Assembly (NCBI RefSeq): GCF_041154745.1
Contig: NZ_AP031573.1
Span: forward strand, 2,294,001 to 2,358,000
Reading direction: 5' to 3'
DNA from: Flavobacterium sp. CFS9
GTDB taxonomy: Bacteria; Bacteroidota; Bacteroidia; Flavobacteriales; Flavobacteriaceae
DNA: 64,000 bases
Shown: one piece after another, positions 7,351 to 16,754 of the stretch
Layout: the number at the start of each line of letters is the position of its first letter
How positions within the stretch are numbered: position 1 is the first letter of the stretch
The notes under the pieces: generated by a model
What the model saw: the letters and a program-made list of their open reading frames with translations, nothing else
What the model was told of the DNA's origin: nothing
Database searches by the model: none
Program-made: the position numbers and the translations under genes

Positions 7351-9450
7351 ATGGCAGTTTTAGCAAAAATTAGACAGCGTTCCGCTTTATTGATAGGAGT
7401 TATTGCACTTGCATTATTTGCATTTATAATACAAGATCTATTCACTAGAGGAACATTTGGTCAAAGTTCAAAAGATGTGGGAAGCATCGATGGAAAAGAT
7501 ATTTCATTTGAAGACTTTAGAGTTAAAGTTAGTAATGTTGAAAAAAGTGGTCAAGGAATTACTTCCACTGAAGCTGCAAACAGAGTTTGGGACCAAGAGG
7601 TTTCAATCGCATTATTATCAACACAGTTTGATAAATTAGGATTGAGAGTGGGTGAAAAACACTTACTTGAAGTTTTAAAGGCAGATCCGAATATTGGTAA
7701 AAACCCAATGTTCTTAAATGCTGCTGGTATTTTTGATGTAGCTAAATTTAAAGAATACTTTAAAACGAATCCGGAAGCAGCACAATTTATCTCTCAAAAA
7801 GAGAAAGATGCTGAGCTAAACGCTAAATTTCAAATCTACAATACATTAGTAAAGTCTGGACTTTACACTACTGTAAGCGAAGGAAAACTAAAATATGAAA
7901 TGGAAGCTAACAAAGTAAACTTTGCTTACGCTGCTGCTTTGTATTCTTCAATTAAAGATAGTGAAGTAAAGATTTCTGATTCAGAGATTGTAGAATATAT
8001 GAAGAAAAACGAGAAGAAATTCAAAGCGGATGCAACTCGTGAGATTCAATATGTTTTAGTAGAAGACAAAGCTTCAAAACAAGACGAAGCTGAAATTAAA
8101 GCTAAAATTACTGCATTATTAAACGGAAGAGTAGAGTACAATGCTAAAACGGGTAAGAACGATACTTTGCCAGGATTTAAAAATGCTACTAACATTGCTG
8201 AATTTGTAAACTCAAATTCTGATGTTCCTTACGATTCAACTTACGTACCTAAAAATGCTTTACCGGCTGTTGATGCTGATAAATTATTCAGCTTACCTGC
8301 AGGAGCAATTTACGGACCATACGTTTACGGAAGATACTATGCGATTTCTAAATCTTTAGGATTTAAAGCAGGAGTTAACGCAAAAGCAAGTCATATTTTA
8401 ATTGGATACGAAGGTTCTCAGACTCCAAATACAAAAGAGAAAAGAACTAAAGAAGAAGCTAAAGCTAAAGCAGAAGAAATTTTGGCTCAGGTTCAGGCAA
8501 ACCCTGATAGTTTCATGATGTTGGCTTTCACAAGTTCAGATGATTCTTCTGCACAACAAGGAGGAGATTTAGGATATTTTGGTCCAAACCAAATGGTGAA
8601 ACCATTCAATGATTTTGTATTCAGCAACGGAATTGGAAAAGTTGGTTTAGTTGAAACTCCTTTTGGATTTCACGTGATCAAAATTACCGACAAACAAGAC
8701 GGAATTCGTTTAGCTACTATTGCTCAAAAAATCGAGCCTTCTGAAGCTACTTCTGATAAAGTATTTACATTAGCAACTAAATTTGAAATGGATGCTGCTG
8801 ATAAAGATTTCGCTGCTACAGCAAAAGAATTAGGTTTAAAAGTAGCTGCTCCGATAACTGCAAAAGCTATGGACGAAGCATTTGGTCCATTAGGAAACCA
8901 ACGTAACATCATCAGATGGGCATTTGATAAAGAAACGAACACCGGAGATGTAAAACGTTTCGAATTGGCTAATATCGGTCACGTAATTGCACAATACAAA
9001 AGCGAAAACAAATCAGGTTTAGTATCTGTAACTTTGGCAAGACCTTATGTAGAGTCAATTTTGAAAAACAAGAAAAAAGCTGAGATCTTAAAAGCAAAAA
9101 TGAAAGGTTCGTCACTTGAAGCTATTGCTAAAAGTGCAGGTGTTGCCGTTCAGCAAGCAACTAACGTAACTATGGACAGCCCGGTATTGCCAGGAGGTGT
9201 AGGACAAGAGCCAAAAGTAGTAGGTAATGCATTTGCATTGGCTGCAAACAAAATCTCTGCTCCAATTGAAGGTAATACAGGTGTATATGTAGTGAAAAAC
9301 ATCAGTACAGTAAAAGCTCCTGCAGCTGCTAATCATGCAGAATATGTGGCTAAAGTAAAAGCACAAAGCGCATCTGATGCAAGCAGAATTTTACCGGCAT
9401 TGAAAGCTAACGCTAAAATTGAAGATAACAGATTGCAATTTAACTACTAG
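7351..9450 (+). CDS. PpiD-like periplasmic peptidyl-prolyl isomerase (SurA N-terminal + parvulin domain)
   Basis: 699 residues from the ATG at 7351 (MAVLAKIRQRSALLIG); a longer in-frame start overlaps the promoter and is not used. A single N-terminal TM anchor (residues ~11-30) is followed by a SurA_N_3-like chaperone region, then a parvulin/rotamase domain at ~345-450 (KASHILIGYE, the spacer with GGDLGYFG and FGFHVIKI), then a second helical region with a further parvulin-like C-terminal part. The family folds outer-membrane proteins in the periplasm, anchored in the inner membrane. It is transcribed alone from its own promoter and closed by a strong terminator. Codons are biased to the A/T-rich favourites of highly expressed genes. 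Confidence 0.9.
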   Translation: MAVLAKIRQRSALLIGVIALALFAFIIQDLFTRGTFGQSSKDVGSIDGKDISFEDFRVKVSNVEKSGQGITSTEAANRVWDQEVSIALLSTQFDKLGLRVGEKHLLEVLKADPNIGKNPMFLNAAGIFDVAKFKEYFKTNPEAAQFISQKEKDAELNAKFQIYNTLVKSGLYTTVSEGKLKYEMEANKVNFAYAAALYSSIKDSEVKISDSEIVEYMKKNEKKFKADATREIQYVLVEDKASKQDEAEIKAKITALLNGRVEYNAKTGKNDTLPGFKNATNIAEFVNSNSDVPYDSTYVPKNALPAVDADKLFSLPAGAIYGPYVYGRYYAISKSLGFKAGVNAKASHILIGYEGSQTPNTKEKRTKEEAKAKAEEILAQVQANPDSFMMLAFTSSDDSSAQQGGDLGYFGPNQMVKPFNDFVFSNGIGKVGLVETPFGFHVIKITDKQDGIRLATIAQKIEPSEATSDKVFTLATKFEMDAADKDFAATAKELGLKVAAPITAKAMDEAFGPLGNQRNIIRWAFDKETNTGDVKRFELANIGHVIAQYKSENKSGLVSVTLARPYVESILKNKKKAEILKAKMKGSSLEAIAKSAGVAVQQATNVTMDSPVLPGGVGQEPKVVGNAFALAANKISAPIEGNTGVYVVKNISTVKAPAAANHAEYVAKVKAQSASDASRILPALKANAKIEDNRLQFNY

Positions 9451-9480
9451 TTTTTAGTTAGTTAAGGTTTAAATATAAAA

Positions 9481-9516
9481 ACCGAAACGTTCTTACAGAA
9501 TGTTTCGGTTTTTTTT
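9481..9516 (+). terminator. Intrinsic terminator after the PpiD-like gene
   Basis: A 13-bp stem (9481-9493 with 9497-9509, including one G-T pair, ACCGAAACGTTCT side) with a 3-nt loop, followed by eight T residues. Confidence 0.92.
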
Positions 9517-9707
9517 ATTGTTATGTATTAAGTGCGATTAAAGGAGTTTTGTTGTGTGGTTTTTAGATTTTTTGTGAGGAATTTTGGTTAAAAGTTTGTG
9601 GTATTAAGAATATTACAGTTAATTTGTTGAAATTATATTTAAAAATTTAAACAAAATCGACTTAAGACTGATGAATAAATATTGTAGTAATCCAGCATTC
9701 CATCTTT

Positions 9708-10139
9708 ATGTTTAAGCTGTTGAAAAGAAAGCCCAGAGCTTATTCTAAGATTGAAAATCATATTTTCGGAATAATAACAGAGCTTTTAAAATTGAGTAGT
9801 ACCGAAATCAACGGGGATGAATTGGGTGGGAAGTATTATTTAAGTAATGAAGAACAGCATTTTAAAGTGACGGTATTGGGTAACGATTATGTAATCAGGT
9901 TAACCAATACTCGAGATTCTGTTGCTGAGAAGTACGATAAAGCTTTTGTGGAAGATGTTTTAAAAGCAATAAAAGAAGAAAAGCACCGCAGAATGGAAGA
10001 GGTTTATGATTCTATAACCAATAATATAGAAAAAATGGCCGAGCGGCTACACAACACGCTTAGAGAATCTAATGAACTGGAAAATCAAAAAGTCAGAAAA
10101 CTGGAAACCAAAGATCGCGAAAGTAAAAAAGTAAATTAA
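9708..10139 (+). CDS. Hypothetical cytoplasmic protein with C-terminal coiled coil
   Basis: 143 residues with no signal peptide or TM segment. The N-terminal two thirds look like a small alpha/beta domain (IENHIFGIITELL, KVTVLGNDYVIRLTN). Residues ~85-143 are highly charged, heptad-like helix (KAIKEEKHRRMEEVYDSI...NELENQKVRKLE) ending in Lys/Glu-rich sequence. I do not recognise a family. It stands alone: the terminator of the PpiD-like gene precedes it and a convergent kinase gene follows 44 bases later. Confidence 0.65.
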   Translation: MFKLLKRKPRAYSKIENHIFGIITELLKLSSTEINGDELGGKYYLSNEEQHFKVTVLGNDYVIRLTNTRDSVAEKYDKAFVEDVLKAIKEEKHRRMEEVYDSITNNIEKMAERLHNTLRESNELENQKVRKLETKDRESKKVN

Positions 10140-10183
10140 AATCTCCTTTCTTTTGGTTTTAGGTCGGTTAAAATCTGATGACT

Positions 10184-11098
10184 TTATTTTTGTAGAATCA
10201 TTTCTTCGTAACTCAGGATGGTTCCGTATCCTTTTGAAGTAAAATAAGATTTGGGATTTTCTTTAGAGATCACCATCACAAAATCTCCACCCCAGGCGCC
10301 AAGACTTTTTACGACTCCATTGAAATCTGGAAAAGCAATCTCTTTGATGGTTTCCATTTCCAGGATATCGCTCAAATGAACCTCGTGTTTTTCAAGAGCA
10401 AGAGCAAATTCCTTTGCTGTTTTAGCATTGATAAGGCTAGAAGTAATTTTGTTGTTTTCGGCTATGTTTTGCGCTAAATTCTGATTTTTATTGTTGTAAT
10501 AGGCTTTTATAGCTGCTTTACTATTCTGTTTTTTATTGAGATACACAAAATGAATTTTATCTGTAAAATCAGGGTTAAAAGAGACTGATTTTACCGTATT
10601 ATTTTCAATTTGATAAACAATTGGTGTGTCATTTTGGGCACAGGCTATGTCATAACCGCTGCCTCCAAAACTGTTTTTTAGTAAAGTAAAAGCATTGACT
10701 TTTGTCCATTGTGCAACATTGTTCAATAAAGTTGAAGAAGTACCTAATCCCCAGTTTTTAGGAAATGTAAGATGTGTGCTGATCTTGTAGCCGTCAGTAT
10801 CTTTTAGAAAATCCGGGTTCAGAAGGTAAGCTTCATGAAGAATTTGAATCAAAGTCGTTTTTACAGTCTCGATTTCTGACTTTGGATTGTTGATGATCTC
10901 TGAAAAAGGAATCGAATCTTCAAACCATAACTGTCCATCAAAATCATAACTCTTCCAGTTGATTTCCTGGTTTGAGCCATTTTCAACCACCAGATTCTGA
11001 CCGAATTTGGTAGGTAAGGCAAAAGCGTCAGCTCCGTCTAAAACAAGGTATTCTCCGGAAATAAGCAATTTCCCGTTACTGTAAAAAGTTGTTTTCAT
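10184..11098 (-). CDS. GYDIA family GHMP kinase (mevalonate-pathway type)
   Basis: 304 residues of the GHMP kinase superfamily: an N-terminal strand with GKLLISGEYLVLDGADAFALP, the phosphate-binding motif FPKNWGLGTSSTLLNN, and GGSGYDIACAQ, the signature that names this Bacteroidota subfamily. GHMP kinases phosphorylate small alcohols or acids such as mevalonate and phosphomevalonate. The gene upstream on the same strand encodes HMG-CoA reductase, so a role in isoprenoid precursor synthesis is a reasonable inference, though which step is not established. The 184-base gap to that gene holds degenerate repeats, so co-transcription is possible but not certain. Confidence 0.88.
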   Translation of the reverse strand: MKTTFYSNGKLLISGEYLVLDGADAFALPTKFGQNLVVENGSNQEINWKSYDFDGQLWFEDSIPFSEIINNPKSEIETVKTTLIQILHEAYLLNPDFLKDTDGYKISTHLTFPKNWGLGTSSTLLNNVAQWTKVNAFTLLKNSFGGSGYDIACAQNDTPIVYQIENNTVKSVSFNPDFTDKIHFVYLNKKQNSKAAIKAYYNNKNQNLAQNIAENNKITSSLINAKTAKEFALALEKHEVHLSDILEMETIKEIAFPDFNGVVKSLGAWGGDFVMVISKENPKSYFTSKGYGTILSYEEMILQK

Positions 11099-11103
11099 GC
11101 TTT

Positions 11104-11146
11104 GTTGTATATTGTTTGTTGCTTGTTGCTTGTTGTTTATTGTTTC
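11104..11146. repeat. Degenerate TTGTTGCTTG-type repeat
   Basis: A low-complexity run with repeated TGTTGCTTGT words in the gap between the GYDIA kinase and HMG-CoA reductase genes. It belongs to the set of degenerate intergenic repeats described in the findings. Confidence 0.5.
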
Positions 11147-11231
11147 GGGTTTTGAAAAGGCCCCCTTAATGATTCAAAAATCAGCGATCTTTAATGAAAA
11201 ATGCTCAAGGTTCAAAATATAAAAAGGGACC

Positions 11232-11273
11232 CCTCGCATTTCACATTTGACATTTTACATCTGACATTTCGCA
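11232..11273. repeat. Degenerate TTTGACATTTTACATC-type repeat
   Basis: Imperfect tandem words (TTTCACA, TTTGACA, TTTTACA, TCTGACA) of 8-9 bases. The same words occur at 48766-48806 and, in reverse complement, at 48678-48715 and 50051-50126. Confidence 0.55.
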
Positions 11274-11282
11274 AAAAAAAGA

Positions 11283-12596
11283 CTATTTCCTTAAACTCTC
11301 AATAAATTCAACCACAGCACTATGCGATACAGCATTTTTCTTAAAATGAGTTTTAATTAAATGACGTTCTTCTTCAGTTGCTTCAAATTGATTGATAATA
11401 TTGTTCAGGTGCATCTTCATGTGTCCCTCCTGGATTCCGGTAGTAGTTAAGGAACGTAAGGCAGCAAAGTTTTGTGCGAGACCGGCAACTGCAACGATTT
11501 CCATTAATTCTTTTGCAGAAGGTTTTTCAAGAATATCAAAACATAGTTTTACCAGTGGATGTAAAGAAGTCAATCCGCCTACCGTTCCCAGCGCTAAAGG
11601 AATTTCAAGCCAGAACGTAAAAATGCCGTCTTCTATTTTAGCATGAGATAAACTTGAATATTGACCGTTTTTAGAAGCATAAGCGTGAACTCCGGCTTCT
11701 ACTGCTCTGAAATCATTTCCGGTGGCCAGAATTACAGCGTCAATACCGTTCATGATTCCTTTGTTGTGAGTAACAGCTCTGAAAGGTTCAACTTCGGCAA
11801 TCTGAACTGCCTGTACAAAACGCTCGGCAAACTCCTGTGGATTCGGAATGTGTTTTTCTGTTAAATCTTCGATAGGGCAGGAAACTTCGGCTCTAACAAT
11901 ACAATTTGGTACATAATTAGACAAAATGCTCATAATTACTTTAAGCGTTTCATCTTCCGAAAACAAATCAGAATTGTGGAATTCATCTTTTAAGGTTGTC
12001 GCAAATTGCTCCAGACACGAATTGATAAAATTCGCTCCCATACTGTCTTTGGTTTCAAAAGTAACATGAAGCTGAAAATAATTTTCCAAAAGACTTCTTT
12101 TGTCTTTTAGTTTTATGTCTAAAATTCCGCCGCCGCGTTGCTGCATGTTTTTAGTAATGCTTTGCGTATCGGAGAAGAATTTAGGTTTAATCTGATTGAA
12201 AAAGGACTGCAGTTTTTCAGCATCTCCACTGAAAGTAAAATGTACCTGTCCTATTTTTTCGGTAGCCATAACCGTTGCTTTAAAACCGCCTCTGGTCGAC
12301 CAGTATTTTGCTGCTTTTGATGCTGCGGCTACCACCGAACTTTCCTCAATTGCCATCGGAATTGTGGTATATTTTCCGTTGATCAGGAAATTTGGCGCTA
12401 CTCCAAGCGGGATATAGAGGTTTGTGATGGTGTTTTCGATGAATTCATCGTGCAATTGCTGCAGCTTTTCGTCTGTATTCCAGTAATTTCTTATAATAGA
12501 AAGGGCTTCTTCAGGGCTTGAAAAATAGGTATTGGCAATCCAGTTTATTTTTTCTTTTTTGGATAATTTCGAAAATCCGGCAACGGCGTTGTTCAT
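11283..12596 (-). CDS. mvaA: Hydroxymethylglutaryl-CoA reductase, class II (degradative-type sequence)
   Basis: 437 residues. Class II HMG-CoA reductase motifs: LPLGVAPNFLING-like segment near residue 60 (here IPLGVAPNFLING), IPMAIEESSVVAAAS with the catalytic Glu, GGG/GGF dimer segment, RAVTHNKGIMNGIDAVILATGND with the catalytic Lys and Asp, and EGHMKMH with the catalytic His near the C-terminus. It interconverts HMG-CoA and mevalonate in the cytoplasm. Despite the class II label, in Flavobacteriia it most likely supplies mevalonate for isoprenoids, consistent with the adjacent GYDIA kinase. The usual EEPS is EESS here. Confidence 0.93.
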   Translation of the reverse strand: MNNAVAGFSKLSKKEKINWIANTYFSSPEEALSIIRNYWNTDEKLQQLHDEFIENTITNLYIPLGVAPNFLINGKYTTIPMAIEESSVVAAASKAAKYWSTRGGFKATVMATEKIGQVHFTFSGDAEKLQSFFNQIKPKFFSDTQSITKNMQQRGGGILDIKLKDKRSLLENYFQLHVTFETKDSMGANFINSCLEQFATTLKDEFHNSDLFSEDETLKVIMSILSNYVPNCIVRAEVSCPIEDLTEKHIPNPQEFAERFVQAVQIAEVEPFRAVTHNKGIMNGIDAVILATGNDFRAVEAGVHAYASKNGQYSSLSHAKIEDGIFTFWLEIPLALGTVGGLTSLHPLVKLCFDILEKPSAKELMEIVAVAGLAQNFAALRSLTTTGIQEGHMKMHLNNIINQFEATEEERHLIKTHFKKNAVSHSAVVEFIESLRK

Positions 12597-12625
12597 TCTC
12601 AGTGTTTTAAATAATAAAGTTGCGG

Positions 12626-12657
12626 CAAAGATACTATTTTAAGACTTTTGTTTGCAA
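12626..12657 (-). promoter_or_regulatory. Promoter of the HMG-CoA reductase gene
   Basis: On the minus strand TTG (12657-12655), a 21-base spacer and a perfect TATCTTTG (12633-12626). The ATG follows 29 bases downstream. Confidence 0.65.
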
Positions 12658-12779
12658 TGTATTTGAAAATTGAAAACTACGCAATCGTTATTTTTTTTAA
12701 CATTTAACAATTAAAATGGGTATTATGTTCATTTTTTTTATTAAAATTGGGCTCTTTTTTTATATTTAAAATAAATCTA

Positions 12780-14951
12780 ATGAATACGGGGAAAATTACT
12801 GTAATACTTTTATTTTTAGTGGCCACTGTTTTCGGTCAGCAAAAAATTACTGTCGAGAATATTTATAGCGGAGCATTTCGGGCAAAAGGAATGGATGAAC
12901 TGCAATCGTTAAAAAAAACAGACCAATATACGGTACTAAATGTAGATCAGGCCAGCCGCAGCATGCAGATAGATTTATACGATTTTGCAACACTAAAAAA
13001 AGTAGCCAATTTAATCGACACAAAGAATCATGCGGCTCTTGCTGAAGGAATTGACAGTTATACTTTTGATGCTTCAGAAAAAAAGATTTTAATTGCCTGT
13101 AATACCAAACAGATTTTCCGTCACTCGTTTACCGCAGATTATTTCTTATACGATATCACTACAAAAACGCTTACTAAATTATTTGATTTTCAGATTCAGG
13201 AGCCAACTTTTTCTCCGGACGGAACTAAAATCGCCTATGCAAAAGAGAATAACTTATATGTGTATGATCTGACTTCTAAAAAATCAACAGCTGTTACTAC
13301 CGATGGAAAGAAAAATGCAGTGATCAATGGTATTACGGATTGGGTTTATGAAGAAGAATTCTCCTTTGTTAGAGCATTTGACTGGAGTAAAGACAGTAAA
13401 AAATTAGCTTACATCCGTTTTGATGAAAGTGCCGTTCCGGAATTCTCGATGTCAATCTTTCAAAAAGATTTGTATCCAACCATTGAAACGTTTAAATATC
13501 CTAAGGCAGGAGAAAAGAACTCTGTAGTGTCTTTACACATTTATGACGCAGTAAGTAATACAGGTAAAAAAGTGGATTTAGGAAACTACAATGACTTCTA
13601 TATTGCAAGATTACAGTGGACAAATGATAGCAATGTATTATCAGCTCAGGTTTTAAACCGTCATCAGGATAATTTGGATTTATTGTTTGTAGATGGAACT
13701 ACTGCTGCAGCAAAAGTGGTTTTGAATGAAAAAGACAAAGCTTATGTGGATGTTACCGACAATTTGACCTTCTTAAAAGATAATAGCTTTATCTGGACAA
13801 GTGAAAAAGACGGATTTAATCATATTTACTTATATGATAAAAACGGAAAACTTAAAAATCAGGTTACAAAAGGAAACTGGGAAGTAGTTTCTTACTACGG
13901 TTTCGACGAAAAGAATAAAACAATTTTCTATCAGTCTACAGAAAATGGTTCAATCAACAGAGATATTTATCGTATTGCTTTAGATGGAAAGAATAAAATT
14001 CGTCTGTCTAAAAATACAGGGACAAGTGCGGCAACTTTTAGTCCAAACTTTCAGTTCTTCATTAATACTTTCTCAAACAGTACACAGCCGACTACTTATA
14101 CTTTAAATGAGGCGAAAACAGGAAAAGAAATTCAGGTTATCGAAAACAATCAGGCACTTTCTGCTAAATTAAAAGCTTACAATTTACCGACAAAAGAATT
14201 TTTTGTTTTAAAAACAGCTAAAGGCAATGAGCTTAATGCATGGATTTTGAAACCAAAAGACTTTGATCCTTCAAAAAAATATCCTGTTTTCATGTACCAG
14301 TATTCTGGTCCGGGCTCTCAGCAGGTAAATAACGATTGGAACAATTCAGACGATTATTGGTTTGCATCCTTAACACAGCAAGGGTATATTGTAGCTTGTG
14401 TGGATGGAAGAGGAACTGGTTTTAAAGGTGCTGATTTCAAAAAAGTAACTCAAAAAGAATTAGGAAAATACGAAGTAGAAGATCAGATTGATGCTGCAAA
14501 AGTAATCGGAGCATATCCTTATGTGGATGCTTCAAGAATTGGAATCTTCGGCTGGAGTTTTGGAGGATTTATGGCTTCAAATTGTATTTTCCAGGGGAAT
14601 GATGTTTTCAAAATGGCGATTGCTGTTGCTCCGGTAACCAACTGGCGTTTTTATGATAGCGTTTATACCGAAAGATACATGCAGACTCCTCAGGAAAATG
14701 CGAGCGGATACGACCAGAACTCTCCAATTAACCACGTTGACAAACTAAAAGGGAAGTTTTTATTGATTCACGGATCAGCAGATGATAACGTACACGTGCA
14801 AAACTCCATGCAAATGATGGAAGCACTCATTCAGGCGAACAAACAATTTGATTCTCAGATCTATCCGGATAAAAATCACGGTATTTATGGAGGAAAGACC
14901 AGAATTCAGCTATACAACAAAATGACTAACTTCATCAAAGAAAATTTATAA
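12780..14951 (+). CDS. S9 family dipeptidyl peptidase IV-like exopeptidase
   Basis: 723 residues from the ATG at 12780, which gives a compact signal peptide (MNTGKITVILLFLVATVFG-Q); the 11 extra upstream codons are unlikely. An N-terminal eight-bladed propeller (residues ~40-460) carries the DPP-IV double-Glu region (WVYEEEF). The C-terminal alpha/beta hydrolase has the nucleophile GWSFGG (Ser593), Asp668 in ADDNVH and His700 in KNHG, so the catalytic triad is complete. The family removes N-terminal X-Pro dipeptides in the periplasm. It lies 47 bases upstream of three POT peptide-transporter genes, which points to a peptide-degradation and uptake function. Confidence 0.93.
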   Translation: MNTGKITVILLFLVATVFGQQKITVENIYSGAFRAKGMDELQSLKKTDQYTVLNVDQASRSMQIDLYDFATLKKVANLIDTKNHAALAEGIDSYTFDASEKKILIACNTKQIFRHSFTADYFLYDITTKTLTKLFDFQIQEPTFSPDGTKIAYAKENNLYVYDLTSKKSTAVTTDGKKNAVINGITDWVYEEEFSFVRAFDWSKDSKKLAYIRFDESAVPEFSMSIFQKDLYPTIETFKYPKAGEKNSVVSLHIYDAVSNTGKKVDLGNYNDFYIARLQWTNDSNVLSAQVLNRHQDNLDLLFVDGTTAAAKVVLNEKDKAYVDVTDNLTFLKDNSFIWTSEKDGFNHIYLYDKNGKLKNQVTKGNWEVVSYYGFDEKNKTIFYQSTENGSINRDIYRIALDGKNKIRLSKNTGTSAATFSPNFQFFINTFSNSTQPTTYTLNEAKTGKEIQVIENNQALSAKLKAYNLPTKEFFVLKTAKGNELNAWILKPKDFDPSKKYPVFMYQYSGPGSQQVNNDWNNSDDYWFASLTQQGYIVACVDGRGTGFKGADFKKVTQKELGKYEVEDQIDAAKVIGAYPYVDASRIGIFGWSFGGFMASNCIFQGNDVFKMAIAVAPVTNWRFYDSVYTERYMQTPQENASGYDQNSPINHVDKLKGKFLLIHGSADDNVHVQNSMQMMEALIQANKQFDSQIYPDKNHGIYGGKTRIQLYNKMTNFIKENL

Positions 14952-14998
14952 TTATAAAACAAAACTAAAACCTTAAACATAAATAAATAATAAAGAAT

Positions 14999-16675
14999 AT
15001 GGGAGAAACTCAGGTAAAATCAGCGCATCCAAAAGGACTTTGGGTATTATTTGGAACGGAGATGTGGGAGCGGTTCAACTTTTATGGAATGCGAGCTTTA
15101 TTAACTTTATTTCTTGTAAACTCATTATTAATGAAAGAAGAAGAAGCTTCTTTGATTTATGGAGGTTTTCTTGGACTTTGTTATTTAACACCAATGTTAG
15201 GCGGTTTTGTTGCCGATCGTTTTTTAGGAAACAGAAACTGTATTTTATTAGGCGGATTATTAATGGCAATCGGACAGCTTCTGTTGTTTACCAGTGGTAG
15301 TATTTTTGAGGGTAACAGAGCATTTGCTACGATCATTATGTACACTGCATTAGGAGTTATTGTATTCGGTAACGGATTCTTCAAACCTAACATTTCAAGT
15401 ATGGTAGGAAGTTTATATCCGAAACAGGAAAAAACAAAATTAGATAGTGCTTTTACTATTTTCTATATGGGAATCAATATCGGAGCTTTTTTAGGTCAGT
15501 CTATTTGCCCGTTATTAGGAGATGTTAAAGATGCCGGCGGAATTAGAGATATTCACGCGTTTAGATGGGGATTCCTTGCTGCCTCTGCCGCAATGTTTAT
15601 TGGAACAATTCTTTTTTACTTTCTTAAAAATAAATATGTGGTTTCTCCTGAAGGAAAACCATTAGGAGGTTTGCCTTCTAAAAATGATGCTTCTGATTTC
15701 GAAGAAGGAGAAGCACAAAAAGCTAATTTCTCTGCTAAAGCGTTAACTGTAGCCGGAATCGCTTTTGTGGCTTTAGGATTCTTTTTCCATTATGTGGTAG
15801 GTCAGAACTTAATTTATACTTTGATTTATTCTAGTGGTCTGTCATTGGCCGGATTAATTATTTCGGATACTTCTTTGACAAAAGTAGAGAGAGATAGAAT
15901 TATTGTAATTTACATCGTTTCTTTCTTTATTATTTTCTTCTGGGCAGCTTTCGAGCAGGCAGGTTCGTCATTAACTTTTATTGCAGACAATCAAACCGAT
16001 AGAAACTTCTTCGGATGGCAAATGCCTCCGTCAATGGTTCAGATTTTTAACGGATTATTTGTAGTATTATTAGCAGTGCCGTTTAGTATTTTATGGGATA
16101 CTTTGAGAGCTAAAGGTAAAGAGCCAATCTCACCGGTAAAATTAGCCGTTGGGTTAGTGGTAATTTCAGTTAGTTTCTTCATGATCGCTACTCAGGTTTC
16201 TTATATCGGAACATCAGGGTTGTTATTGGTAAAATGGCTTATTTTATTATATTTCTTAAATACATGTGCCGAATTATGTTTGTCTCCAATTGGTTTGTCA
16301 TTGGTAGGTAAACTTTCTCCAAAACGTTTTGCTTCGTTATTGTACGGGGTATTCTTCTTGTCAAATGCTTCAGGTTATGCTTTAGGAGGAACTTTAGGTT
16401 CAATCTTGCCGGCAACCGGAGATAAATTTGCAAAAGCAAAAGAATTAGGAATTGACCTTCAGGCAGTTTTAGATAACAAAATTACACCAACAGCTGAACA
16501 ATTGGCTTTGTTGGAAAAACATCAGATTAGCGCGCACAATCACTTCTTTGCCGGATTTGAAATTCATAACTTATACGAATTCTTCATGGTATTTGTTGTT
16601 TTGACCGGTATTGCTGCAATTATCTTATTTGCTTTGACTCCATTTCTGAAAAGAATGATGCATGGTGTTAGATAA
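14999..16675 (+). CDS. POT/PTR family proton-dependent oligopeptide transporter (first of three)
   Basis: 558 residues, about 14 hydrophobic segments. POT hallmarks are all present: the proton motif EMWERFNFYG in TM1, FFKPNISSMVG in TM4 (with the conserved Lys), FYMGINIGAFLG in TM5, FEQAGSSL in TM7 (Glu319) and CAELCLSPIG in TM10. It imports di- and tripeptides driven by the proton gradient across the inner membrane. The DPP-IV-like peptidase upstream could supply its substrates. A strong hairpin terminator separates it from the second transporter. Confidence 0.93.
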   Translation: MGETQVKSAHPKGLWVLFGTEMWERFNFYGMRALLTLFLVNSLLMKEEEASLIYGGFLGLCYLTPMLGGFVADRFLGNRNCILLGGLLMAIGQLLLFTSGSIFEGNRAFATIIMYTALGVIVFGNGFFKPNISSMVGSLYPKQEKTKLDSAFTIFYMGINIGAFLGQSICPLLGDVKDAGGIRDIHAFRWGFLAASAAMFIGTILFYFLKNKYVVSPEGKPLGGLPSKNDASDFEEGEAQKANFSAKALTVAGIAFVALGFFFHYVVGQNLIYTLIYSSGLSLAGLIISDTSLTKVERDRIIVIYIVSFFIIFFWAAFEQAGSSLTFIADNQTDRNFFGWQMPPSMVQIFNGLFVVLLAVPFSILWDTLRAKGKEPISPVKLAVGLVVISVSFFMIATQVSYIGTSGLLLVKWLILLYFLNTCAELCLSPIGLSLVGKLSPKRFASLLYGVFFLSNASGYALGGTLGSILPATGDKFAKAKELGIDLQAVLDNKITPTAEQLALLEKHQISAHNHFFAGFEIHNLYEFFMVFVVLTGIAAIILFALTPFLKRMMHGVR

Positions 16676-16697
16676 CATAAATCGTAATCATATATAA

Positions 16698-16736
16698 AAA
16701 ATTACCTACAGGTTTAGGCTTGTAGGTAATTTTAAT
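16698..16736 (+). terminator. Terminator between the first and second POT genes
   Basis: A 13-bp stem (16698-16710 with 16721-16733, core ATTACCTACA/TGTAGGTAAT), 10-nt loop, then a T-rich tail. The next ATG is at 16755, so the second transporter either depends on read-through or has a promoter embedded here. Confidence 0.75.
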
Positions 16737-16754
16737 TTTAAAGACTTTATAGTT

